From NCBI GenBank assembly GCA_013368315.1, contig JAACJM010000206.1:80506-144505 (forward strand): a stretch of DNA of 64,000 bases. Direction: 5' to 3'. Source of the DNA: Tetrapyrgos nigripes. Lineage: Eukaryota > Basidiomycota > Agaricomycetes > Agaricales > Campanellaceae. The notes beneath the pieces were generated by a model, which made no database searches, was not told the DNA's origin, and saw only the letters and a list, made by a program, of their open reading frames with translations. Position numbers and translations under genes: made by a program. This document shows, piece by piece, positions 21,012-31,973 of the stretch; position 1 is the first letter of the stretch, and every line of letters starts with the position of its first letter.

Positions 21012-21590
21012 ACTACCCATGGGAGTCACTCACCGATTCCTCAACCCATCACTCAACTGCCTAATCACACTCGTCTGATGTGCCCCACTCAAGCCAAACC
21101 TCCCCAACTGAGCTCTCCAAGCCTGAACATCCTTTTGTGGATACTTTTCCGCAAACAAGGATTGAAAGTATTGTATAGGGGATTTATCGTAAGGAAGTTG
21201 ATCGGAGGAGTGTTGAGAGTATTTTGCGAGTTTGAGAGCGGAGTGACGGGAGATGGTGCCTTCGACGGGTTGGAGGACTCCGGTTATGAAGTTGAGGAGG
21301 GTGGATTTTCCGGTTCCGTTTGCGCTGAGGATGGTAGGGAGTCTATGTGGATAAAATAAAAGGGAGTCAGATGTACATTTGCGACGTTACGCACCAATCC
21401 AAAACTCACCCCTGATAAAGATTTCTCTCGTTCCCCATGATAATAAACGCACTACAAAAGCGATAGGAGGGAGTATATCTCGAAAGAAAGGAGGGGACGG
21501 GAGTGATTTTTTCGAGGATTTTTGTTTGGATTTGGCTTGGCGGAGAGGTTGGCGTGGTACCGCTGAGGCGATAATCTAGAGCTGCCATAC
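21012..21590 (-). pseudogene. ABC-F ATPase fragment, Arb1 (ABCF2)-like
   Basis: On the minus strand the exon at about 21343-21012 encodes the start of the second nucleotide-binding domain. A Walker A-like ANGTGKSTLLNFITG is followed by LQPVEGTISRHS, a QHSSDQLPYDKSPIQYFQS block, LGRFGLSGAHQTS and the signature QLSDGLRNR. These blocks follow fungal Arb1, a ribosome-biogenesis and export ATPase. The usual Walker A start GPNGAGKST is altered. The preceding piece (21590-21411) shows the inter-domain linker (QAKSKQK) but needs a frameshift. Nothing after the signature is found, so Walker B and the C-terminus are absent. Because Arb1 is essential in yeast, an intact copy is expected elsewhere. This looks like a dispersed gene fragment. 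Confidence 0.65.
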
Positions 21591-23653
21591 CGTTGTGGCA
21601 TACGTTGAGGAAGAGAATTTCCAGTCAAACAGACTTCTATGAGTCACCGTATCGTTCAGTACTTCCTCCACCAAATGCGTATAACCCTGCCGCTGTAAAT
21701 TCGAATTTTCAGATCCATGGTATGGATTTCTGGTGGACAGAGGGAGGAAGAGAATGGCGTGATGACTTCCGGTAGTTCTTCGCACTGGAGAGAGTAGGAG
21801 GAGGAGGATTCTATTGGCATGGGTATAGGAATGAAGAGAGACGCGTTTGTTTGGTAGTGTTGAGATCAAACGTTTTCGTCTACCATGTACCGCGCTAGCA
21901 ATTACTTACTCTCCAGGCTCATGCAATCGGACGATGCTCGAACCAAACCTTACAGACATGCACACCGAGTCTTTTTTGGCTGCATTGATAGGATTCCGAA
22001 TTCGTTAGCGTTAGCCAAGGATTATGATATATGTGACATCCTCAACGTACTTGCGGATTTTATTCTGGAATTTTATACACCACCGTTTGGATGGGACCTT
22101 CTCTACCGATTTCCGATGTTGTTACTGACGGCGAACGCGTCTCCGACTGCCCCAGCGCCTTCAGACGTTCTCTGGGACGAAGCTCTCCAAACCAAGACAT
22201 ATGCACCGACGGGTTTCGCATGGGACGGGTACCTCTCAGGCATCGTTTTCGGGGTTTACTCGAACTGTGTACTCGTTGGTTGGCGGCCTGGTGGAGTTCT
22301 GGGTGGTTGTGCGTTGGCGACACCATGTCCTCCATATATATGTGTAGCATTGTAGCCTCATATCCCAGCTTTATAACGACCATGGGCTGAAGAGGAGGGA
22401 GTTTTGGGTTGCTCGCGAGGTCGAGGACAATTTCTGGATGGTTGTCAACGTATATCATTGCTTATCCCCTCTTCACTCGCTCTTTGACTGACTGCGTTTT
22501 TACAGATTTTTCACCTTCTGACGTATATATTTCTCAGACACGACCAACTTCTGTCGGCCATGCTTCAATTATACATTATGCTGCGACATGATATTCTCCT
22601 CCCACCACGCTTCCAGGCCACGCTCGTCGTTCGTTCTGGACGCTTTTGACCTCTTTTACAGTGCTCAAGAAGAGGTCAAACCCCGACAACGAGACAGATG
22701 ATGCAACAAGGTTCCTGGACAGGGGTACTTTGACGCCCTGCATTCAGTTTGACAAGGTGTGCGGCATAACTTCTCCTTTCAAGGTACCGGTGTTGGCCTC
22801 TCTTCTTTGTAGACGAGTCCTCGTGGGTCGTATCACTGTGGCTCTTCGTGCTTATCTTGTCAATATCTCTCGTGTGCAGTCTCGGTTTTAGTCTTGGTTT
22901 TTCAACTTTCGTCGTGTACCGGCAGCAGCAGCTCGTTGCAAAGCCGGAAGTATTGTTTCCGAAACGATGCAGGGTTGGAAAGAGGCAGAGGGGAAAGTAA
23001 AGATATCGGAATTCGGGCCCTGGGCACCGTGTTACGCTGAGGAAGGATGTCAAAGACTTCAACGAGGCTCGGTGATCATATTCTCCCGCCTCTGTTGCTG
23101 TAAATAGCGGTCTATGTTTTCTAACAGAGTTTTCCACACAACTGGACTTCGAGAGATCTACTTATAGCTCTGATGTATCCTGTCGTCGTGACCGGTAATG
23201 CAGTGGCGCTGGTCATCTTCCGAGACAACTGTCAAGCACTGCCTCGTACAGCTCTTTGTTCCTTACGAGGCTGATTGTTCCGTGACCACCTCGATTTGAT
23301 ATTTTGATGTCGAAGAAGAAGAGTAGCTTCGCATGTTTTGAGGAGGCAGTCGTGAGGTCAGAGAGGATGATTAGATTTGGGGAGGACGTTCAGCAGAGGT
23401 TGTACGGGATGATCCTATAGATGGGTGGGGATGGGTAACTTTGAGCATGAATTCAGTGAGCTTCTCCAATACCGATGGCGTCTGCATGAAGTCGAGTCAA
23501 GGGCCAGCTGACCAATTCACTCTGCTCAGCAATCTATTCATAGTAAGAACAGCCTGCTGACCTCCCCCTCTCTTCGCTATCAACGTCCAGCCTCGAGGCT
23601 TCCGTCAGTGCACATCCCTCCCCTCACCGTCCCCTCTCCCAACTTTCATTCCT
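21591..23653. other. No confidently supported gene
   Basis: Open frames at 21885-22355 (+), 22060-22458 (-) and 22676-23137 (-) overlap each other and show no domain I recognise. The minus-strand frame near 22440 starts with a plausible protein-like segment (NHPEIVLDLASNPKLPPLQP), so another gene fragment is possible. The last 150 bases are the upstream region of the STAND gene. Confidence 0.35.
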
Positions 23654-26600
23654 ATGAAACAAAGATTGCAGAAGTTTCGAGATAGGCTCAGTCGCAGTCC
23701 CTCTCCCATCCCGCCTGTTGCCGCGTCAGCTCCAGACCCTCCTGCACAGTCATACCTCATTAGCTCTGGTCGACTTTCTCCTTTGCCTCCTCCCCAAATC
23801 GGTGATTCTGCAATCCAGAAACCATTGCCGGATCTGCCAGGCAACAATGGGCGTGATGAAGAATCTCGTTTGGAGCGCGTCACCGAGAGCAAGACCTTTA
23901 GAAGTATGAAGACCCTCCTCAGACTAGTCACTGCCGCTGGCGATGCGGAGCCCACAGGTGCTTTGAAAATAGTGTCGGGTGGTTTGTCTATTCTAGTGGA
24001 GCAGGCTGAGGTGAGGGTTAACCAATGTTAAACTGCAGAACTGTGACTTATTTTCCGGATACGTAGAAAACAGTTCAGACTAACGCGGATCGAAAGGCGT
24101 TCATGAAATCGCTGCAGTCTGCCGTCGACAACCTCGAACATTATTCTCGGGATGTTACATCTGGATCACTTGGCGAGCACATGAAGACTCTTCAAGAGTA
24201 ATATCTAATATGCTTAGTACCTTGAATAAAGTTTTATTTATCAGATTTTTCTCTCATAGAACGTTGAAAAACAAAATTCGTCAGTTAATGGACGAGTTGG
24301 AGAGGCCCTGGTGGAAACGCTTCCTTGTGGCGGGTGAAGAAGCTGAGGATATGAAAAGTCTTCAACAGATGGTCAGGGATATGTATCAGGTATTTATGGT
24401 ACGTGGCCGTCTAAGGTCCCCTATTCCGCTGCTAACGCGTACTCAAGATGGAACTAGCGATTCAAATTGCTATCAATATCGAGAACGGGATTGAAACAAA
24501 CGGAGAGATCAAAGCCTATTTGGAAGAGAATCTCGGAGATTTGAAGACAGGTTTTAAAGAGGTTGCAAGAGAGATAAAAGGGATCAAATTGGAGATGTTG
24601 AAGGCATGTACTGTATTCATCTTTCGTTTGATGGCGTAGCTCAAGACGCAAATTTTCAGAATCAGCTCACCGGCTGCCTCGCTCCCTCAGAAAAGGCCGA
24701 GTACAATGCGATGACGAGTGCACCGCGTGGAGCTTGTACTGAGGGCACTCGCCAGGAGATATTGAAGGAACTCATGGCATGGGCAGAGGGGGACACGGAT
24801 CATCCCATATTCTGGATGAACGGAATGGCTGGGACGGGCAAAACCACCATTACGTATTCATTCTGTCTGCAGCTGTTGGAAAAAACAGATGCTTGGCGCA
24901 AGCTTCTTCTCTTCTCGTTCCGAGGGTGAGACAGCAGATCCAGGTCGTGTACTTCCCACCATAGCCTATCAGCTTGCTCGCCATTCTCCGGAATTCAGTG
25001 CGGCTCTTCTGGAGTCCTTGAAAGCCGAGGAAGACTCTGGCCGCACATCATCCGAGTCACAATTTCAGAAACTGATCTTGAGGCCCGCTAAAACATCGCG
25101 GTCTGCCTTTGGTCAAAGGCACCTTGTGGTTGTCTGTGATGGCCTTGACGAATGTAGAGATCTGGGCCAAATCTCCAGAATCCTATCCTTGCTCATTCAA
25201 CACGCCGTTGACCTTCCCATCAAATTCTACATTTCCGGCCGCCCAGAAGCAGAAATCAAAGCCAAATTCACTGGTGCAAACTCAAAACATCGCAAGGAAT
25301 TCCTGCTCCACGACGTGGAGGAACGTTTTCTCCGCAGAGATCTTGAACTTTTTCTGCATTACCGCTTTGCAGAAATTCGGAATGAAAAGTCAATTTCTGA
25401 GGAGGGATGGCCTTCTGAAGATCAGCTCAATCGGCTATTGGACCTTTCAGGACGACTTTTCATTTATGCTGCCACAGCTTGCTTGTTTGTTGCTGATCCA
25501 CGCATTCAAAGCCCTGATTCAACTCAGGAAGCACTGAGAGATATTCTCTCCTACAGTGCTTCAAATCCCATCCCTGGCAACGAGGCATCTCACAGGGAGC
25601 TAGATGCTCTCTATCACACTGTCCTTTCCTCAGCCTATCGTGATAATAAGGGAAATGAGGTTTTCAAAGAATGTCCTCCGTCTTGTTACCATTGCACAGA
25701 CATCACTCTCCCGGACTGCTGTTGCAGAGCTTCTCCAAATCAAAACTTCAACCCTTTCCCTTGAAACTACTCTCAGCTCTCTCCAGTCTGTCATTTCAGT
25801 ACCTGCCAATCACTCACAACCTATCCAAATCTTCCATGCTTCCTTTCCAGACTTCTTGTCTGATCCAATCCGTTCTGAAGAATATCACCATGCTCCCAAA
25901 GAATCCCACTCCATTCTTGCAAACAAATGTCTGGAATATCTGAATGGTCACCTGGTTGAAAACATCTGTGGGCTGCAGGACAAAAATGTGCATGTCTCCC
26001 AGGCAACTATAGCAGGCAATATATCTGAGGCTCTTCAGTATGCCTGCATGTACTGGATAACCCACTACCTGGAGGCTAGTGACAAGGACACTCTTCATGA
26101 GTTGATGAACAAGTTTTTCAAGAAGTGGGTTTTGCAGTGGACTGAATGCATGTCTCTGCTTGGAAGGCTTGACATAGTAGTAAAGATGTTGCGCAATTTA
26201 GAGAGGGCACAATTTGTAAGCTAACTTTTCTTCATTTTTGAACTCACAGCACTAACTATGGTTCAGGTTGATGCTAAAATTCGACGACTAGCAGGGGATA
26301 CCAGACGTTGTGTATTGCAGTGCTTCAACACCATCCGGGACCATCCACTAGAAATCTACTATTCAGCACTCTTCTGGCTACCCAAAAAGTCAATAATTCG
26401 GGAATTTTATCCACAAGAAATACCATGGAAACTTCTTGGTGGAGTTGGCAATGTATGGGAGTGTTATGACCATGTCATTCAAGCTAAAGGCAGTATCAAT
26501 TGCATTGCACTGTCAGCAGATGGACAGCAAGTGGTCTCTGGATCTGATGACAAGACTATCCGAATCTGGAATGTGGAGACAGGAGAGGAAGAGAAAAAGC

Positions 26601-28205
26601 TGGAGGGACATTCACGTTTGGTGAGATCTGTGGCATTCTCAGCAGATGGACAGCGAGTGGTCTCTGGATCTGAGGACAAGACTATCCGAATCTGGAATGT
26701 GGAGACAGGAGAGGAAGAGAAAAAGCTGGAGGGACATTCACATTGGGTGACATCTGTGGCATTCTCAGCAGATGGACAGCGAGTGGTCTCTGGATCTTCT
26801 GACAAGACTATCCGAATCTGGAATGTGGAGACAGGAGAGGAAGAGAAAAAGCTGGAGGGACATTCACATTGGGTGACATCTGTGGCATTCTCAGCAGATG
26901 GACAGCGAGTGGTCTCTGGATCTTCTGACAAGACTATCCGAATCTGGAATGTGGAGACAGGAGAGGAAGAGAAAAAGCTGGAGGGACATTCAGATTGGGT
27001 GACATCTGTGGCATTCTCAGCAGATGGACAGCGAGTGGTCTTTGGATCTTCTGACAAGACTATCCGAATCTGGAATGTGGGGACAGGGGAGGAAGAGAAA
27101 AAGCTGGAGGGACATTCACATTGGGTGACATCTGTGGCATTCTCAGCAGATGGACAGCGAGTGGTCTCTGGATCTTCTGACAAGACTATCCGAATCTGGA
27201 ATGTGGAGACAGGAGAGGAAGAGAAAAAGCTGGAGGGACATTCAGATTGGGTGAGATCTGTGGCATTCTCAGCAGATGGACAGCGAGTGGTCTCTGGATC
27301 TGATGACAAGACTATCCGAATCTGGAATGTGGAGACAGGAGAGGAAGAGAAAAAGCTGGAGGGACATTCAGATTGGGTGAGATCTGTGGCATTCTCAGCA
27401 GATGGACAGCGAGTGGTCTCTGGATCTGATGACAAGACTATCCGAATCTGGAATGTGGAGACAGGAGAGGAAGAGAAAAAGCTGGAGGGACATTCAGATT
27501 CGGTGACATCTGTGGCATTCTCAGCAGATGGACAGCGAGTGGTCTCTGGATCTTCTGACAAGACTATCCGAATCTGGAATGTGGGGACAGGAGAGGAAGA
27601 GAAAAAGCTGGAGGGACATTCAGATTCGGTGACATCTGTGGCATTCTCAGCAGATGGACAGCGAGTGGTCTCTGGATCTTCTGACAAGACTATCCGAATC
27701 TGGAATGTGGGGACAGGGGAGGAAGAGAAAAAGCTGGAGGGACATTCAGATTGGGTGACATCTGTGGCATTCTCAGCAGATGGACAGCGAGTGGTCTCTG
27801 GATCTTCTGACAAGACTATCCGAATCTGGAATGTGGGGACAGGGGAGGAAGAGAAAAAGCTGGAGGGACATTCAGATTGGGCGACATCTGTGGCATTCTC
27901 AGCTGATGGACAGCGAGTGGTCTCTGGATCTGATGACAAGACTATCCGAATCTGGAATGTGGGGACAGGGGAGGAAGAGAAAAAGCTGGACCAACATTCA
28001 CAAAGTGCAGCCAATGAGCAGAAAATTGCTACAGATGTCAGCCATTATCTTCATGACCAGTGGATTCATCATCCTTTCATTGGAGAATTGGACTGCGTTT
28101 ACTTGCCCTTTACTGATATTTTTTTGCTCAGCTATTCACGATGACATTCGTTTACTATGTTTAGGGTTTCAGTCTGGCAAAGTTTTGATTCTAAAGGCTT
28201 TGTAG
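23654..28205 (+). CDS. NACHT-WD40 STAND (NLR-like) protein, six exons, three single-base frame breaks
   Basis: Exons: 23654-24010, 24067-24197, 24259-24398, 24448-24607, 24640-26215 and 26267-28205. The N-terminal 250 residues are helical with a Pro-rich patch and no known effector domain. NACHT follows, with P-loop GMAGTGKTT (24822-24848), the FFSSRSEGETADPGR block and Walker B LVVVCDGLDEC (about 25123). A helical domain then leads into 12 WD40 units. The last residues (CLGFQSGKVLILKAL) close the gene in the frame used by related fungal NACHT-WD proteins. These are signal-transducing ATPases, several of which control non-self recognition. The frame breaks are an extra A in the A6 run at 24880-24885, an extra A in 25666-25668 and an extra T in the T7 run at 28119-28125. 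All three are homopolymer gains and could be assembly errors. Confidence 0.82.
26490..27995 (+). repeat. Twelve near-identical 126-bp WD40 repeats
   Basis: Each unit encodes 42 residues with the core KTIRIWNV-TGEEEKKLEGHS and VAFSADGQRVVSGS. Differences between units cluster at a few codons: the two or three residues after GHS (RL, HW, DW, DS), T or R before SVAF, S, D or E before DK, and E or G in NV-TG. The DNA is almost identical between units. That indicates recent amplification or ongoing homogenisation, as known for HET-D/E-type and NWD allorecognition genes. One unit has VVFGS in place of VVSGS (27040). Confidence 0.92.
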
Positions 28206-31169
28206 ACTTGGTAGCATGAAAAAATGCATTTACACTTTTATATATAAACCCACTGCAGAATGGACAGCAAGATGCATGAGCACTTGGTAGTAGAGGCTGA
28301 CATGAAGTTCCTTTTGTTCTGTTGGTGCCAGGGTTCCTTACTTTGACTTTCATCATCTCCACAAAGCTGCCACATTAATGCCACTGAACTCAGTTCATAG
28401 ATATCTAACCAATACTTCAGTACCCTTTCTGATTTCCATATGATTTTATGCATTTATTCTCAGGCTTTCTCATACTCCTCAACCAAAACCCTCTTCAATG
28501 CTTTCCTCGTTAGCTATTTCAGAGTCTACAACAATCAAAAAATCATACTCAAGTCCCCAAATTAACTTGATTCAGAGCTCCAACTAGGAAACCACAAACT
28601 CACCTTTACAACAGCCTCCTTTTGATCACTTGTATTTACTCAAATTTCCTTTACTCAGCCACATCTCCAACTTGCTTATCATCTTCACCCAATTTTTCTT
28701 CTATGCTCTTCACTCAGCCCAATCTATGCTCTAGGTACCCTTTCACTTGAGATCTGGACGGTTTGTTTTCAATGACTAACCAATGAGTTTGAATGATGTG
28801 TCACATTACAACAATGCACACATGTGATGGCACAGGGGCAATGTCTTTGTTTGGCAGACAAACATATGGACAACATTGATGACAATGTATTCCCCCAATC
28901 TCTCTTTGTGCTTACTCCCAGATTGCCAATTGAAGAACAAATTCAGCAACTTCAAGAAAGCGACTCTACTAGCAACAATCCACACTATGAAACTATTCCT
29001 TGGATCATCTTTCCCTTTCTCCAGTCAATGCCTTTTCGTGTGTCTGTGTCTTTGTCTCCCTTGAACGCTCCATCCCCTCCATCTGCACACTCTCTGCTTC
29101 CTTCTACCCCACCTCATTCCCATTTCCAAGTCAACAACTCATTGACGAGATCCCCCTCATCCCCCATCCCCATCTCATCAAACATGGTCATGGTGCCAGT
29201 AGATGTCTTAAATGGAAGAAGGAGAAGGCAAAGGAGATGGAGAATTGGATAATAGACAACATAGTATGACATACAGTAGACAGTGGAAAGTGTATGCTGT
29301 ATGGTGAGCAATGTGCACAACATGTACATATACACTTCGCCAATGCTTCATTCTGCATCGGACCAATGGACAATGTATCATGACTTGATTATTTTGGATG
29401 ATTTTCTTTCTATTTTTCCTTCTATTTTCCTTCATCATTCATCAATCAGCCATCAATTGTTGTTCATCTTTTGTTCATCTTTTTGTCCTATCTTTTGTTC
29501 ATCTTTCTATGACAGATACATGATTATCACTTACCAGGGATACTAGGCTGTAATTGGATTATCTCTAACAGTTCTCCAATTCCTTTCATCTTTTTATCAA
29601 GATACCATCCTTTACTTTGATCCTATGATTACTGCCTTATCTTTGGCCTCATGTATATAAACTTAAAGTTGTAGCTTCCTAGTTCCCATCTTGACCTCTT
29701 CATTTTAGGACTAGGTAAGCATCTCTCCTCTTGCATCTTATCTTTACTCATAATTAACTTCATCCTGGGACTAGCTTCTCATTGTCTTCTCTCTTACTGC
29801 TGCTCTGTCTACGTCTACTGTTTGAGCCAAGTGTGTGCTCTACACCACACAATGGCCAAACATCAAATGTCTAAAATGTACACCTTTTTCATTCTTGTCC
29901 CTTTCCTCTTCCTTTCCCTTTTCCTTCCTCTTTTTTTCGCCTTCTTATTTTTATTTTTTATTTTTTGCAACTGTCGACAGTGTTAATTAACTAACTACAA
30001 TCCTATGATTACCAGGTCGTCTTCCCACTTCCCACTCACTCTTCTTCCAGTCTGAGGCTCCTTCCAGAAACCGAACCAGGAACAGGGACAATAGGGACAG
30101 GACAAGGGATCCAAGAAACCTGGCAATAGTCATACATACCAACAACCAATGACTTTGACTGCAACTTGACAGCCAACTCCCCTCCCCTCACCACAACTCA
30201 CCACAACACAACAGCTAACAAAGACGAGGGTTATGGCAATGAATTACTATGATGATGGTGAGGAACTCAAAAATAGGCACCGATGCTAAACCTCCCTTCC
30301 TCATTCTAAATGGCATTGGCACCCAGCATACATTCTCATAATACACCTGATATCACTGTCACTGTGTGGGAATACAATGGTTCAATGGTGATGAATACGC
30401 AGAACATTGCTGTGCAGTGATAGACTGGGGCAAAAGCCCATTGCTTTGCGCAGCAAGTTACAAGGCTGTTTCATATAGTCTATAGTGATTCCCAGGCTAT
30501 GCAGAAGGGAGGGAGCATTGGTGGAAGTGGGAGGGAAGAAGGACATATGACAAAATAGAAACTACGATTTGACACACTGGCATGACGTGGTTGTCTATGG
30601 TCTTTGGATCTGGTCCAGACCAAGTCTGGACATTCCAGTTGTCAGGAAGGGGAAAGACAGCTTAATTTGAGTGGCAGTGGAAAGGGGTGGGAGTTTGAGG
30701 TCATGGTAAAAATTACAAGGCCAACATAAGTTAACTCGGCCTTTAAGAGGCCTCATAACGGGTTTGGCCAGATTGTCAAGGCAGTTATGTTAAGCTAGAG
30801 AAAGGACGAAGAAAGAGCAGTGTTGTAACTGTTCCTGTCTGTGAGATTGAGGTTTGGAGATTGGTACACTTATTATATAACTTTATTACTGCATGTTCAC
30901 TTTCAAGAAGTACTCATCTGTCCAGTCAGCTTCCCTGTACATGCTACCACAGTATGGGTGTTAAATAGAATAATTTAGATAGTACCTAACTTGACAGTTG
31001 TCATAACTGTATGAAAGGGGTGTGGGCCAGCACCGAGGTGTGGCGAGTATGAGACTGGAGCTCCCCAAAACATTAAAATACACATTACTTTTTATCAACT
31101 TTTTATTGAATTTCTTTTCTATACACCGTCAAAACAAATACTAGTAAATGTAGACCCCTAACTAGTAAA
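28206..31169. other. 3 kb without supported genes
   Basis: A/T-rich, with C/T-rich stretches around 29030-29160 and 29880-29960. A 142-codon frame at 28824-29252 ends in an Arg-rich tail but has no recognisable domain. TATATAAA at about 29654 is promoter-like without a clear gene. No LTR or inverted repeats recognised. Confidence 0.4.
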
Positions 31170-31542
31170 TTACATTGTTTGCTCCCTCTTCGCTGGGTCA
31201 GATAAGAGGATTACGAGTTTTAGATTCCACGCAAGTGTGGTCTCTCCACTGCCAGTGTAGTACCCAGCCATATAGTCAACCAAACAGACAGAGCCAGCTG
31301 GAATCCCTTCTGTATACAATCGAAGCAGCAATATGCCTTTCCAATCCTCAGGAGTAAATTGAAAGGTTTGAGGAGGTCTGCAGATTGCGAGGAGAAGACT
31401 GAAGGTACAATCTTCAGTCTTCATCACTATTCTGTCATTATTGAAGCCAGTTTTGTAGAGCTGAAAAAGTAATAAACTGGTCAGTAGATTGAAGAAAACA
31501 AATTGTGGGATGTACTACCATGGGGGTCTGCCTTGAGAACAT
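31170..31542 (-). CDS. Small unknown protein (about 104 residues, two exons)
   Basis: The ATG at 31542 opens 8 codons (31542-31519). A GTAGTA donor at 31518 and a CAG acceptor at 31461 give an intron of 58 bp with a T-rich end, and the second exon runs 31460-31170. The product includes KTEDCTFSLLLAICR and a Gly/Tyr-rich YMAGYYTGSGETTLAW segment. I recognise no family. The copia A insertion at 31645 sits about 100 bp upstream of the start and points away from it, so it may have displaced the promoter. The clean splice and the uninterrupted 97-codon exon are the only support. Confidence 0.35.
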
Positions 31543-31644
31543 AGCAATTGTGGTAAGAAAGGCAATCAACAAGAATGAGAAATCAGATGATAAACGAGAA
31601 GACAAGATAGAGATAGAGAACGCACCAGGAAAACAGAAAAAAGC

Positions 31645-31880
31645 TGTTGGAATTTAATGATAACGATCATATTACTAAGCTACTACGCATACGGCAATCA
31701 ATCAGGTACTGCGGACATACGGTCAAATGATCATATGGATATACTTAGACTATTGATATTGTTATACTACTTCGATTAATGATATATACTTGAGAGTCAA
31801 GCGAGATACGTTCGCACGCTCTTACCCCCCACTTTGTGACTCTCACTAAGATTATTCGCTAAGATAACCTAAGTCTAATA
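31645..31880 (+). repeat. 5' LTR of copia A, copy 2
   Basis: Begins TGTTGGAATTTAATG and ends CTAATA. It should hold the promoter and polyadenylation signals of the element. A TATATACTT word lies near 31785. Confidence 0.93.
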
Positions 31881-31894
31881 GGTTATGGGCCCCG
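31881..31894 (+). promoter_or_regulatory. Primer-binding site of copia A copy 2
   Basis: GGTTATGGGCCCCG starts at the base after the LTR. It matches the complement of the initiator tRNA-Met anticodon stem-loop, as in Drosophila copia, which uses the 5' half of that tRNA as primer. Confidence 0.78.
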
Positions 31895-31973
31895 CCTAGC
31901 TTGCTATAACTCCGATAAACACTTGTTCTACTCTGCTTTACTCTCTACTCGTACTCTGTTCTTGGACTAGTAT

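Noticed and set aside
24604..24639. GC donor (GCATGT) for the intron before the P-loop exon of the STAND gene
   Set aside because: A GT donor four bases later (24608) gives the correct phase into the QDANFQNQL segment, so no GC intron is needed.
26479..28014. 511-codon open frame antisense to the WD40 repeats
   Set aside because: It exists only because the 126-bp unit happens to have no stop in that frame and is repeated 12 times. The translation is a simple repeat with no domain.
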